From an uncultured Odoribacter sp. (GTDB taxonomy: Bacteria > Bacteroidota > Bacteroidia > Bacteroidales > Marinifilaceae): DNA of 64,000 nucleotides. Positions 28,101 to 36,019 of the stretch are shown here, piece by piece. Each line of letters starts with the position of its first letter. Positions within the stretch are counted from its first letter, which is position 1. The translations under genes were made by a program, and so were the position numbers. The DNA is taken from contig CAJUQA010000007.1 of assembly GCA_910588375.1 (NCBI GenBank), forward strand, positions 71,034-135,033, written 5' to 3'. The notes under the pieces are model-generated. The model was not told the origin of the DNA, did no database searches, and was given only the letters and a program-made list of their open reading frames with translations.

Positions 28101-28484
28101 CTCTTCATTCTCCTTGAAACGACGCGCCGTATCTTTCATCACAGCAAACGCCACCGGCAACAACTCGGTAAGGATTTCCTCCACTTTCTTGTCTATCTCC
28201 TCCTCCAGTTTATCCACACGGTTGTAAATCTCTTCTCTTTCCTCGATAGAGGGCTTCTCCTCCTCCACCCGTTTTTTCAACGCCACAATCTCCTCTTCCT
28301 CCTCCCGGATGTGAGCCTTGATTTTAGCCTTCAACCCGTTTGCCACCTCTCTCAATTCATCGTGGCTTAAGCCTTTCAGTTTCTCCCATTCGGCATTCAC
28401 CTGGCCGACAATGGGGAGTAACTCTTTCATATCCCGGTCGGATTTATTTCCGAACAGTTTCTTTAAAACATCATTAAATCCCAT
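25197..28484 (-). CDS. secA: Preprotein translocase ATPase SecA
   Basis: The motor of Sec-dependent export. At 1,095 aa it is longer than E. coli SecA, as is usual in Bacteroidota; the extra length includes an acidic coiled-coil insertion near residues 60-105. Walker A is MATGEGKT (about 192-199), Walker B YAIVDEVDSVLIDDARTPL, and helicase motifs include IATNMAGRGTDIKL and RQLRGRAGRQGDPG. The C-terminus holds the zinc/SecB-binding motif CPCGSGLKYKNCH. It is coupled to lgt by a TAATG junction. A TACTTTTG element lies about 40 bp upstream. Confidence 0.98.
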   Translation of the reverse strand: MGFNDVLKKLFGNKSDRDMKELLPIVGQVNAEWEKLKGLSHDELREVANGLKAKIKAHIREEEEEIVALKKRVEEEKPSIEEREEIYNRVDKLEEEIDKKVEEILTELLPVAFAVMKDTARRFKENEEIEVTATQFDRDLSVNHDFVEIEGGKAIWFNSWIAGGNEVTWDMVHYDVQLIGGAVLHQGKIAEMATGEGKTLVATLPVFLNALTGRGVHMVTVNDYLAKRDSEWMGPLYMFHGLSVDCIDKHQPNSPDRRKAYMADITFGTNNEFGFDYLRDNMAINPEDLVQRKHNYAIVDEVDSVLIDDARTPLIISGPVPKGDDQMFDEYKPRVDRLVRMQRDLVAKIFNDAKMLLESDDPKKRKEGSILLLRAHKGLPKYKPLIKFLSEQGNKAILIKTENEYMQENNRRMPEITDPLYFVIDEKQNSIDLTDKGHDTITAAGEDPKFFILPNIGEEVAEIEKMVKDEKEKLRQKDEMIQNYAVKSERVHTVNQLLKAYTLFEKDVEYVVIDNKVKIVDEQTGRIMEGRRYSDGLHQAIEAKEGVKVEAATQTFATITLQNYFRMYHKLAGMTGTAETEAGELWDIYKLDVVVIPTNKPIIRKDANDLVYKTKREKYNAVIDEIVRLVDAGRPVLVGTTSVEVSELLSRMLKLRNIPHNVLNAKLHHKEADIVAEAGKSRTVTIATNMAGRGTDIKLSPEVRAAGGLAIIGTERHDSRRVDRQLRGRAGRQGDPGSSQFFVSLEDDLMRLFSSERIIRVMDRLGHKEGDVIQHSMITRSIERAQKKVEENNFGIRKRLLEYDDVMNSQRTIIYKQRRNALLGERIGVAVANNMYDVCESVVNEYQPDNDLEGFKLEVLRLLSIDFEISQEEFQQLKSEELTEKLYAAVREVYTRKVEHIAQQAYPVIKNVFENRGDVFKNIVVPFTDGQKMYNVVTNLEKAYRTQGEDLMRSYEKAIILAQIDEAWKEQLREMDDLKQSVQNAAYEQKDPLLIYKFESYNLFKTMVEKINRGTVATLMKGQIPMQEPERVKEAEEKRTDLSKMKTGRTEASAPMGNRQPPKHEPVHVGPKVGRNDPCPCGSGLKYKNCHGKNE

Positions 28485-28523
28485 ATAAATACATTATAAA
28501 TACTTGCTCATTTCCATAAATTG

Positions 28524-28531
28524 CAAAAGTA
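28524..28531 (-). promoter_or_regulatory. -7 element for secA-lgt
   Basis: TACTTTTG on the minus strand matches TAnnTTTG, 40 bp upstream of the secA ATG. No clear -33 is seen at the usual spacing. Confidence 0.5.
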
Positions 28532-28608
28532 CGCTAAAAAGTAAAAACAAAAAAACGAATCTTCAAAAACTTTGTTACCCTTCCAAATATGAAATTTAGC
28601 CTCTCCCG

Positions 28609-29265
28609 CTATATTTTTTCACCGAAAGCCAGGTCACCGGCATCCCCCAGCCCCGGATCGATATAAGATTTTTCCGTCAGTCCTTCATCCAAAGCCCCCA
28701 ACCAAAGCGTCACATCCTTCCCCTCCAAAGCCGCCTGCAAATAATCAACCCCCTGCCGGCTGGCAATCACACAAGCGATATGTGTATGAAACGGACATCC
28801 TCCCTGTTGCAACAATTCATCATACGCAATTTTCAAAGAAGCCCCGGTGGCAAGCATCGGGTCGACCAAAAGCAATTGTTTTCCCTCCAAACAAGGTGTA
28901 TATACCGAATCATAACGTATTTTAAAGCCATGTGCCTCATCATACACCCGTCGGGCGGAAATAAAGGCATTTCCGGCGTCGTCGAAATAATTCAGAAAAC
29001 CCTGATGAAAAGGCAATCCGGCACGCAGAACGGAGGCAACCACCACCTCCTGCTCCGGCAACATCACCGTTGCCTTATTGATAGGGGTCTGCACCGTCTC
29101 GGAGCAATATTGAAACGTCTTGCTGATTTCATAGGCGATTATCTCACCCACCCGCTCCAAATTACGCCGGAAACGCATACGATCCGTATGTTTCTCCACA
29201 CTTCTTAATTCCGCTAAAAAGCGATTGCACAATGAATTTTTTTCATTAATAATATGAACTTTCAT
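28609..29265 (-). CDS. upp: Uracil phosphoribosyltransferase
   Basis: Salvages uracil with PRPP to form UMP. The 218-aa protein has the PRPP-binding motif LLLVDPMLATGASL, the N-terminal TRMRFRRN-like region (TDRMRFRRNLERVGEI) and the uracil-binding C-terminal YIDPGLGDAGDLAFG. It lies between secA and marC on the same strand, with gaps of 124 and 52 bp, so it may be transcribed alone or with marC. Confidence 0.95.
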   Translation of the reverse strand: MKVHIINEKNSLCNRFLAELRSVEKHTDRMRFRRNLERVGEIIAYEISKTFQYCSETVQTPINKATVMLPEQEVVVASVLRAGLPFHQGFLNYFDDAGNAFISARRVYDEAHGFKIRYDSVYTPCLEGKQLLLVDPMLATGASLKIAYDELLQQGGCPFHTHIACVIASRQGVDYLQAALEGKDVTLWLGALDEGLTEKSYIDPGLGDAGDLAFGEKI

Positions 29266-29317
29266 TATATCTTATTTTACACTTTCCCAAAAAACAAATC
29301 CAAATTTGCCCTTTTAT

Positions 29318-29923
29318 TTAAACAAGAGTACGGACAAAAAGGGATATTCCGTCAAAAATCATCTGCAAACCGATGGTCGCCACAATGAGACCGATAATCC
29401 GGATCAACGGATTCATAAAATTATATTTTATCAGGACATTTCCGATACGACGCGCCTGAAGCATACACATCAAATTAATGGCCAAAGCGAACAAAATGGC
29501 GATAATCGTCATTTCCCGCCCGTATTGCATAGGGAAAGTCACCGCCGCCGTAATCGTAGCAGGCCCCGCAATCATCGGAATGGCTATCGGAACGGTCGTC
29601 AGGTCGGCCAATTTAATATGTTCATCCACTTTCAGAAAAAATCCCTTCAACAAACCGGAAAGCCCGTTGTAAATCAAAACCGCCCCGCAGGTAATCTGAA
29701 AAGAATATAGTTCGACCCGAAACACATAATTGAATGTCAATTCACCCAAAAACAGGAAAAAAATCAGAATCACCGCTGCCGTGACCGTAGATTTCAGAGA
29801 AATATAACGCAACTCACCGGGAGAAAAACGCTCCTGCAGGGAAGTCACAATAAGAATCTTTTGCAAAGGATTCACCAGGGCAAGCAATGCCGCGATACAA
29901 CTCAATATTACTTTTACTGTCAT
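29318..29923 (-). CDS. MarC family inner-membrane protein
   Basis: A 201-aa protein with six hydrophobic segments and the MarC/YhgN motifs NPLQKILIV near the N-terminus, IYNGLSGLLKGF and PIAIPMIAGPATIT in the middle. The family is widespread and its function is unproven; the old link to multiple antibiotic resistance was not upheld for E. coli MarC. It lies 52 bp upstream of upp on the same strand. No special regulation is visible. Confidence 0.92.
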   Translation of the reverse strand: MTVKVILSCIAALLALVNPLQKILIVTSLQERFSPGELRYISLKSTVTAAVILIFFLFLGELTFNYVFRVELYSFQITCGAVLIYNGLSGLLKGFFLKVDEHIKLADLTTVPIAIPMIAGPATITAAVTFPMQYGREMTIIAILFALAINLMCMLQARRIGNVLIKYNFMNPLIRIIGLIVATIGLQMIFDGISLFVRTLV

Positions 29924-30091
29924 AGCCTAATTTCCCCGGATACAACCGGATGGCAACAAAATTAATGAATCCCTCCGGATTATCGAACATTTTTCTTTCT
30001 TTTCCCTCTCTTGTTTTGTCCTTTTCAAAAACAAAACAAGTCTCTCTCTCGTAAATTTCGGTATATTTAACAAGTTAATACATCATACTAT

Positions 30092-30793
30092 ATGGAAAAA
30101 GAACTAAACACCATGCTCCGCATCGGAGACGAAGCCCCCGCTTTTAAAGCGATAACGACAGAAGGTGAAATCAGTTTTCCGGAAGATTTCGAAGGGAAAT
30201 GGGTGATATTCTTCAGCCATCCTTCCGATTTTACCTCCGTCTGTACCTCCGAATTGTTGACATTCGGCCATTCGGCCTGCGAATTTGAGGCACTGAATTG
30301 CCAGTTAATCGGGCTATCCATCGACAGCATTCCCAGTCACATGGCCTGGCTGCACACCATGGAGAAAATGAACTACAAAGGAATGAACAATATCGAATTC
30401 CATTTCCCCCTGATTGCAGACCTTTCCATGAATATCGCACAAGCATACGGCATGTTACATCCGGGCGAAAGTACCACACAGGCCGTGCGTACCGTCTATT
30501 TCATCGACCCCCATAACATTATCCGGGCAATCATTTATTATCCGATGGCGTTGGGACGCAATTTCGACGAACTCAAAAGAGTGCTTATCGGACTGCAAAC
30601 CATTGATAAATTTGAAGTGGCATTGCCGGCAGACTGGCATCCCGGCGATGATGTGATTGTTCCCGCCCCGAAATCCATGGAAGAAATAGATAAGAAGAAA
30701 AAAGACCCGGAAGAAGCAACTACTTGTTACGATTGGTTTCTCTGTACCAAACCCCTTCCGCAGGAAAAGATTGTAAAAGCCTTGAAAAAATAA
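30092..30793 (+). CDS. Peroxiredoxin, Prx6/archaeal type
   Basis: A thiol peroxidase of the AhpC/TSA superfamily. The peroxidatic cysteine is in HPSDFTSVCTSEL and the catalytic Arg region in TVYFIDPHNIIRAII. The C-terminus holds CYDWFLCTKPLP, as in the Prx6-like enzymes of archaea and anaerobes in which downstream cysteines take part in the cycle. 233 aa; cytoplasmic. The ATG at 30113 (MLRIGDEAPAF) is an alternative start that matches family N-termini. It stands alone on the plus strand and ends at a hairpin shared with the opposing DJ-1 gene. Confidence 0.94.
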   Translation: MEKELNTMLRIGDEAPAFKAITTEGEISFPEDFEGKWVIFFSHPSDFTSVCTSELLTFGHSACEFEALNCQLIGLSIDSIPSHMAWLHTMEKMNYKGMNNIEFHFPLIADLSMNIAQAYGMLHPGESTTQAVRTVYFIDPHNIIRAIIYYPMALGRNFDELKRVLIGLQTIDKFEVALPADWHPGDDVIVPAPKSMEEIDKKKKDPEEATTCYDWFLCTKPLPQEKIVKALKK

Positions 30794-30798
30794 AAAAA

Positions 30799-30826
30799 TT
30801 CCCCGGCATAAAACAGGGCCGGGGAA
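30799..30826. terminator. Bidirectional terminator, peroxiredoxin/DJ-1
   Basis: A GC-rich 9-bp stem (30799-30807 with 30818-30826) and 10-nt loop, preceded by a run of A and followed by ATATTTTT. It lies between convergent stops. Confidence 0.85.
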
Positions 30827-30840
30827 ATATTTTTCCTATT

Positions 30841-31389
30841 TTAAAGCAACATACCTGCTGCCACTTCTTCCGCTTTTTCCTTGCCGCACAAATGCTCTAC
30901 GATAGCCAAACCAAAAGCGAAACTATAACCGGGTCCACGTCCGGTAATGATATTACCATCAACCACAACTCCTTCGGGCAGGACGGCTATTTCCGGCAAG
31001 TGGCTTTCAAATCCCGGATAGCAGGTCATCCGGATGTCTTTCTTCAAGGGCAATTTACCCAACACCAGCACCGGAGCGGCACATATCGCCGCCACTTTCC
31101 CCTGTCGTGAGAAATGCCCCTGTAAATAATCCATCAGTTCCCCGCATTCCGACAGATTCTGCGCCCCGGGCATCCCGCCGGGAAAAATAAGAAATTCCCC
31201 CTCTTCTTTCAGCATCTCATGCAACATGATATCCGCTTTTACTACTACACCGTGAGCCCCTTTCACCTCCTGTTTCCCCATGACTGCCACCGTCCGTACT
31301 TCCACGCCTCCGCGTCGCAACACATCCAATGTGCCGATAGCTTCCGTTTCTTCAAAGCCATCTGCCAAAAAAAGAAAAGATTTTTTCAT
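30841..31389 (-). CDS. DJ-1/PfpI family protein
   Basis: From the ATG at 31389 the protein has about 182 aa and begins MKKSFLFLADGFEETEAIG, with the conserved Glu. The nucleophile elbow cysteine is in AAICAAPVLVLG. Family members include glyoxalase III/deglycase-like enzymes and YajL-type stress chaperones; the exact activity is not assignable. A TATATTTG element 29 bp upstream gives it its own promoter just after trmD. The upstream part of the longer frame overlaps that element and is rejected. Confidence 0.9.
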   Translation of the reverse strand: MKKSFLFLADGFEETEAIGTLDVLRRGGVEVRTVAVMGKQEVKGAHGVVVKADIMLHEMLKEEGEFLIFPGGMPGAQNLSECGELMDYLQGHFSRQGKVAAICAAPVLVLGKLPLKKDIRMTCYPGFESHLPEIAVLPEGVVVDGNIITGRGPGYSFAFGLAIVEHLCGKEKAEEVAAGMLL

Positions 31390-31417
31390 AATCATACCGT
31401 TTAAGTTTCTACTTCTA

Positions 31418-31425
31418 CAAATATA
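31418..31425 (-). promoter_or_regulatory. -7 element for the DJ-1 gene
   Basis: TATATTTG on the minus strand, an exact TAnnTTTG match, in the short gap after the trmD stop. Confidence 0.55.
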
Positions 31426-31455
31426 CACTATTCCCCCCTTTTTTCCCAAGCCCTC

Positions 31456-32130
31456 TTATTCCAATAGGTCAGGACGCAAGAGCCGGGTACGCTCATAAGC
31501 CTGTTCTTCCTGCCATTCACGAATTTTCGCATGATTGCCGGAAAGCAGGATATCGGGCACCTTCCAGCCGTTGAACTCCGCCGGACGGGTATAAACCGGA
31601 GCCGCCAGCAGGTTGTCCTGAAAAGAATCGCTCAACGCCGAACTTTCGTCACTCATCGCTCCGGGTATCAGCCGGACAATGGCATCCGTCATGATACACG
31701 CCGGCAACTCTCCCCCCGTCAACACGAAATCGCCCACAGAAATTTCACGGGTAATGAGATGCTCCCGGATACGCTGGTCTATGCCTTTGTAATGACCGCA
31801 AAGAATCATGATGTTCTCTTTCAGCGACAGTTCGTTTGCCGTCTTCTGATTAAACACCGGCGCATCGGGCGAGGTATATATAATTTCGTCGTATTTCCGC
31901 TGAGAGGTCAATTCGTTGATGCAGTCGAATATCGGCTGTATCATCATCACCATTCCCGCTTCTCCGCCAAAAGGATAATCGTCCACTTTCCGGAATTTAT
32001 CTTTCGACCAATCGCGGATGTTATGAATATAAATTTCAACAACCCCTTTTGCCCGCGCCCGTTTCACAATGGAATGGTTCAACGGGCTTTCAAGCAATTC
32101 GGGCACCACACTCAATATGTCTATGCGCAT
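31456..32130 (-). CDS. trmD: tRNA (guanine-N1-)-methyltransferase
   Basis: Methylates G37 next to the anticodon and prevents +1 frameshifting. The 224-aa SPOUT enzyme has the knot region with LCGHYKGIDQRI and ISVGDFVLTGGELPA, plus YPFGGEAGMVM. The active-site Asp is in SDSFQ and the C-terminal YTRPAEFNGWKVPDILLSG is typical. It stands apart from rplS and rimM, which are absent here. A 270-bp gap with a 38-bp palindrome lies upstream. Confidence 0.97.
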   Translation of the reverse strand: MRIDILSVVPELLESPLNHSIVKRARAKGVVEIYIHNIRDWSKDKFRKVDDYPFGGEAGMVMMIQPIFDCINELTSQRKYDEIIYTSPDAPVFNQKTANELSLKENIMILCGHYKGIDQRIREHLITREISVGDFVLTGGELPACIMTDAIVRLIPGAMSDESSALSDSFQDNLLAAPVYTRPAEFNGWKVPDILLSGNHAKIREWQEEQAYERTRLLRPDLLE

Positions 32131-32264
32131 CGGCTTTCCCTTTTTGGTTTAAAAGTTTAAAGATAAACATTTTTTCCTTCCTTCAACAAGGGGAATACAC
32201 TGCATTCTCCTCGACAAGACCTCACCCCCTCTTATACATGCTGTCGTTATGGCTCCGTTATTCC

Positions 32265-32302
32265 TCCGTTTTCTCTCCGTTCCGGAACGGAGAGAAAACG
32301 GA
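32265..32302. repeat. 38-bp perfect palindrome with phased CTCCGTT repeats
   Basis: Two 19-base arms meet with no loop (centre TTCC/GGAA at 32280-32287). Three direct CTCCGTT copies start at 32253, 32264 and 32275 (11-bp steps), and the right arm carries the inverse AACGGAG. A second short hairpin (32308-32313 with 32322-32327) follows. The site lies downstream of the S9 peptidase and upstream of trmD; no T-run adjoins it, so a plain terminator is doubtful. Confidence 0.75.
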
Positions 32303-32400
32303 AGGGAAACAGGCAACAAAACCTGTTATCTTAGAGTAACCATATCGCAATATATATTTTCCCAAGGTTTTCATTTTACTAAAAAAGGGGTGAGCGACTT

Positions 32401-34542
32401 TTATTTCAGATAGTCTTCAAAGTAGTCGGTGACTTTCTGCATCAGATGGATGCGGTCGCGCCCGAATACATTGTGCTCAGCGCAAGGATAGGGGAAATAG
32501 TCTACCTGCACCTGGTTTTTGATGCACTCACGTATAAAACTCAGGCTGTGTTCCCACAACACGGTGTTGTCAATCGCACCCTGACAAATCAGCAATTTGC
32601 CTTTCAAATCTTTCGCTTTGTTCATCAGGCTGACTTTGGCATATCCTTCCGGATTGCTTTGGGGAGTTTCCATGTAGCGTTCACCATACATCACTTCATA
32701 CCATTTCCAGTCAATTACCGGTCCTCCGGCTACAGCCACTTTAAATACGTCGGGATAATTCGTTATCAAAGAAATGGTCATGAAACCGCCGTAGCTCCAG
32801 CCGTGTACCCCAATGCGGTCGGCATCGACCCAAGGCTGTGATTTCAAAAATTCGATGCCTTTCATCTGGTCGGCCATTTCCGCCTGTCCGCAATAGCGGT
32901 GAATGGCTTTCTCATATTCCGCTCCCTGATTGGAGGTACCCCGGTTGTCCATAACAAATACGACATACCCATGCTGTGCCATGTACATCTCCCAACGGCG
33001 CAGTTCCGCCTGCCAGGTGTTCTTCACCATTTGTGAATGAGGGCCGCCGTATACGTAAAGAATCACAGGGTATTTTTTAGTCGGGTCGAAATTCATCGGC
33101 TTAATGAGGCGGTAATAGTTATCAAATTTCCCGTCGGCACTTTTCAGGCTTCCCAAAGTAATCTCCCCGTAGTTGTAATTTTTCGTCGGATTTTCCGCCC
33201 GTAGCAATTCACGCACAGTCTTACCATCCGTTTGACGTAATTCGATAACACGCGGCACATTGAGACTGCTATAGCTATCTACAAAATATTTGCCGTCCTT
33301 GCTCAATATCGCCCGATGCCAGCCTTCCGCCGTCGTCAGTCGGGTTTTCTTCCCTGTTTTCACGTCTACCCGAAACAAATGGTTGTCTACCGGACTTACC
33401 TCCGCCGACGTATAATACACATGACGTCCATCTTGTCCGGCATAAGTCACATCGGCATCCACATCTGTCAAGCGACGCACATTCCGACCTTCCGTGTCAC
33501 AGAGATACAGGTTCCGGTAGCCGTCACGATTATCAGTACGATAAAGGAAATGACCGGCATCATTTTTCAAAAACACCAACGGGTCGCTCGGTTCTACCCA
33601 ACGGTCATTTTTCTCTTTCAGCAATGTTTTTACAAACTCACCGTTACGGGCATTGTATTTGTTCAAATGCACCTGTTTCTGCGCCCGGTCAACCACCTGC
33701 AGATAAATCATTTCCGAAGCCGGATCCCATGTAACATTGGTCAAATATTGTTCGCGTCCGAAATCCGTGACATCCAAAAACACCGTCCGTTGGGAGGCCA
33801 AATCATATACCCCCACACTAATCTGCTCGGACGGCATTCCCGTCATCGGGTATTTAATCTCTTTCAATGAACCGGTACGGGTGGTAATATCCAATAACGG
33901 GAACGTGCTCACCTGGCTCTCGTCTTTGCGGTAAAAGGCCAGTTTCTTCCCGTCGGGCGACCAAAAGATGCCATTGTGGATACCCATTTCGTTCCGGCTA
34001 ACCGACTGGCCGTTTACGATATTAGGGTCTGCATCCTTGGTAACGGGATATTCATTGCCGCGTTCGTCGGAATAATAGAGATTGTTGCCGCGTGTAAAAG
34101 CATAGGCATCCTTGCCGTTATAGGTCAGATCGGCTGCTTTTTCCGGTACGGGAATCGACCGCAATATCCGCTTACTTTCCATGTCGATTTCCGTCCGTTT
34201 TCCTTTGCGAACTATCACCAATGTTTTTCCGTCTTGCCAAGCATATTGCGGCCATCCTTTCAATTCGCTTCCCAGAAGGCCGTTCAGCTCATCAAGTGTC
34301 ATCAAGACTGTTTTTTCTCCTCGGTCGGCAGTTTCAGCCATAAGATTCTTTTCCTCGATGTATGTCAGTACATTCCGGTCTCCCTGCCATTGAACGGCAC
34401 GTGATTGAGGCCACAGTCCATATCCCAAGACAGCCTCTTCCATGGTCAGAATCTTTCCCTCCTGCGTTTTTTCTCCTCCTTGCTGGGCAACAACAGGCAT
34501 CATAATTCCCATACTTAAAAAAGTGAGTAATACGTATTTCAT
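32401..34542 (-). CDS. Dipeptidyl peptidase IV family (S9B) serine protease, exported
   Basis: A 713-aa exported peptidase with signal peptide MKYVLLTFLSMGIMMPVVAQ. A DPPIV_N beta-propeller region (about 90-450) precedes the alpha/beta hydrolase domain. The nucleophile is S583 in GVHGWSYGGFMTIS, with the catalytic Asp near GAIDNTV and His in CAEHNVFGRDR. It removes X-Pro or X-Ala dipeptides from peptides, supporting peptide use in the periplasm. A TATCTTTG element lies upstream at 34578-34585. It is divergent from the ATPase operon across a repeat array. Confidence 0.93.
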   Translation of the reverse strand: MKYVLLTFLSMGIMMPVVAQQGGEKTQEGKILTMEEAVLGYGLWPQSRAVQWQGDRNVLTYIEEKNLMAETADRGEKTVLMTLDELNGLLGSELKGWPQYAWQDGKTLVIVRKGKRTEIDMESKRILRSIPVPEKAADLTYNGKDAYAFTRGNNLYYSDERGNEYPVTKDADPNIVNGQSVSRNEMGIHNGIFWSPDGKKLAFYRKDESQVSTFPLLDITTRTGSLKEIKYPMTGMPSEQISVGVYDLASQRTVFLDVTDFGREQYLTNVTWDPASEMIYLQVVDRAQKQVHLNKYNARNGEFVKTLLKEKNDRWVEPSDPLVFLKNDAGHFLYRTDNRDGYRNLYLCDTEGRNVRRLTDVDADVTYAGQDGRHVYYTSAEVSPVDNHLFRVDVKTGKKTRLTTAEGWHRAILSKDGKYFVDSYSSLNVPRVIELRQTDGKTVRELLRAENPTKNYNYGEITLGSLKSADGKFDNYYRLIKPMNFDPTKKYPVILYVYGGPHSQMVKNTWQAELRRWEMYMAQHGYVVFVMDNRGTSNQGAEYEKAIHRYCGQAEMADQMKGIEFLKSQPWVDADRIGVHGWSYGGFMTISLITNYPDVFKVAVAGGPVIDWKWYEVMYGERYMETPQSNPEGYAKVSLMNKAKDLKGKLLICQGAIDNTVLWEHSLSFIRECIKNQVQVDYFPYPCAEHNVFGRDRIHLMQKVTDYFEDYLK

Positions 34543-34577
34543 CTGTTCATTTATGTTAAATTATTTCACTACCTGCG

Positions 34578-34585
34578 CAAAGATA
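34578..34585 (-). promoter_or_regulatory. -7 element for the S9 peptidase gene
   Basis: TATCTTTG on the minus strand, exact TAnnTTTG, 36 bp upstream of the ATG at 34542. The 342-bp gap 34543-34884 otherwise holds the 32-bp repeat array and the ATPase promoter. Confidence 0.55.
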
Positions 34586-34656
34586 ATAATAATCTTCGGC
34601 AGAAACCTCCTGTCGGAAGAATTAAAAACCGGAAAGGAAAGACAATCACGATTCCA

Positions 34657-34848
34657 TTCACTAAATTCCACCGAAATCAGTGAATAAACTCTCCAAATTT
34701 GACCGAATTCAGTGAATCAACTCACTGAATTTTGCCGAATTTGGTGAATTAACTCACTAAATTTGGCTGAAATCAGTGAACAAACTCACCAAATTTAACC
34801 GAATTTAGTGAATCAACTCACTGAATTTTGCCGAATTTGGTGAATTGA
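34657..34848. repeat. Array of six contiguous 32-bp dyad units (two 96-bp trimers)
   Basis: Units start at 34657, 34689, 34721, 34753, 34785 and 34817, with no spacers. Each is an imperfect dyad of the form TCACTRAATT-n6-AATTYRGTGA. Unit 3 and unit 6 differ at 1 of 32 positions, units 2 and 5 at 3, and units 1 and 4 at 6, whereas the adjacent pairs 1/2 and 2/3 differ at 7 and 8. The array is therefore two copies of a three-unit block. The period is not a multiple of three, so it is not coding. The last unit overlaps the predicted -33 of the ATPase promoter. Confidence 0.92.
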
Positions 34849-34869
34849 ATGATTTTTTTCCTATATTTG
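34836..34869 (+). promoter_or_regulatory. Promoter of the ATPase-bla-GNAT operon
   Basis: TATATTTG at 34862-34869 is an exact -7 match, 16 bp before the ATG at 34885. TTTG at 34836-34839, 22 bp upstream, could be the -33 and lies inside the right half-site of repeat unit 6. Confidence 0.6.
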
Positions 34870-34884
34870 CAAGAAAAACATCCT

Positions 34885-36003
34885 ATGATTAAGCGAATTA
34901 TCAAAAATTCCATTTTAGCCGATTACAAACGCAGAAAAGTCATTGTTTTACTGGGAGCCCGGCAGGTAGGAAAAACGACTTTGCTTTCCGAATTAAAAGA
35001 GGGAAAGAAAAAAGTACTTTCTTTGAATTGCGACAACACTGACGATGTGATTGCTTTGGAAAAGAAGACCTCGACGGAACTGCAACATTTCCTGTCGCCT
35101 TATGATTTGGTGTTTATCGATGAAGCGCAACGGGTGAAGAATATCGGTTTGACGCTGAAAATCATAGGAGACCTGAAATTAAAGACACAGGTCATTGTTA
35201 CAGGTTCTTCGTCGCTGGATGTGGCGGACAAAATCAACGAACCGGCCACAGGGCGATTGATTGAATACAATCTGTACCCGTTTTCCTTGTCGGAGTTGGC
35301 TGCCAACAGTTCCCAACGGGAAGAAAGCCGTCTGCTTGAAACCCGCATGATTTACGGATTATATCCGGAAGTGGTCACCGAACCAGAGGACGCCAAGCGA
35401 ATTTTAATGACTTTGACAAACAATTATCTGTATAAGGATATTTTTACTTTCAAAGGCCTGAAGAAGCCCGATTTAATCCAGAAACTGATACGGGCGTTGG
35501 CATTGCAACTGGGCAGCGAAGTGTCATACAACGAACTGAGCAACCTGTTGGGAGTGGACAAAAACACGGTGGAGACTTATATCAGCCTATTGGAAAAATG
35601 TTTTGTCATATTCCGTCTGGATTCATTCAGCCGTAATCTGCGCAATGAAATCAAGAAGGGGAAAAAGGTGTATTTCTACGACAATGGCATACGGAATGCC
35701 GTGTTATCGAATTTCGCCCCTCTGGAATTAAGAAATGACGCCGGCGCATTGTGGGAAAATCTCATGATCAGTGAGCGGGTGAAGCATCATGCCTATTCGG
35801 GCCGTTTTGCGCATCTTTACTTCTGGCGTACGCACGAACAACAGGAAATCGATTTGGTGGAAGAAGAGGACGGCAAACTGAACACGTTTGAATTCAAATG
35901 GAACGGAAATAGCAAAAAACGCCAGCCCCGCGCCTTCGCCTGTTCCTACCCCGACTCCCCCTATCAAGTCATTACTCCTGAAAATTATTGGGAGTTTATC
36001 TGA
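34885..36003 (+). CDS. AAA_14/DUF4143 family ATPase
   Basis: A 372-aa protein from the ATG at 34885 (MIKRIIKNSILADYKRRK). Walker A is LLGARQVGKTTLL and Walker B DLVFIDEAQRV, followed by a winged-helix-like part (YNELSNLLGVDKNTVETYIS) and the DUF4143 domain. The C-terminus has a PD-(D/E)xK-like pattern (EIDLVEEEDG then FEFKWN). Biochemical function is unknown for most of this family; DNA-related or defence roles have been suggested. It leads an operon with a beta-lactamase (17-nt gap) and a double GNAT. The coding strand is G-rich (18 G to 7 C in 35101-35160), unlike several plus-strand core genes here, which hints at acquisition. Confidence 0.88.
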   Translation: MIKRIIKNSILADYKRRKVIVLLGARQVGKTTLLSELKEGKKKVLSLNCDNTDDVIALEKKTSTELQHFLSPYDLVFIDEAQRVKNIGLTLKIIGDLKLKTQVIVTGSSSLDVADKINEPATGRLIEYNLYPFSLSELAANSSQREESRLLETRMIYGLYPEVVTEPEDAKRILMTLTNNYLYKDIFTFKGLKKPDLIQKLIRALALQLGSEVSYNELSNLLGVDKNTVETYISLLEKCFVIFRLDSFSRNLRNEIKKGKKVYFYDNGIRNAVLSNFAPLELRNDAGALWENLMISERVKHHAYSGRFAHLYFWRTHEQQEIDLVEEEDGKLNTFEFKWNGNSKKRQPRAFACSYPDSPYQVITPENYWEFI

Positions 36004-36019
36004 ACCTTCTATTAATTCT

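Noticed and set aside
29318..29923. Multidrug resistance role for the MarC protein
   Set aside because: The family name is historical; resistance by MarC was not supported.
34657..34848. CRISPR array
   Set aside because: The units abut with no unique spacers and no cas genes are present; it is a tandem dyad array.
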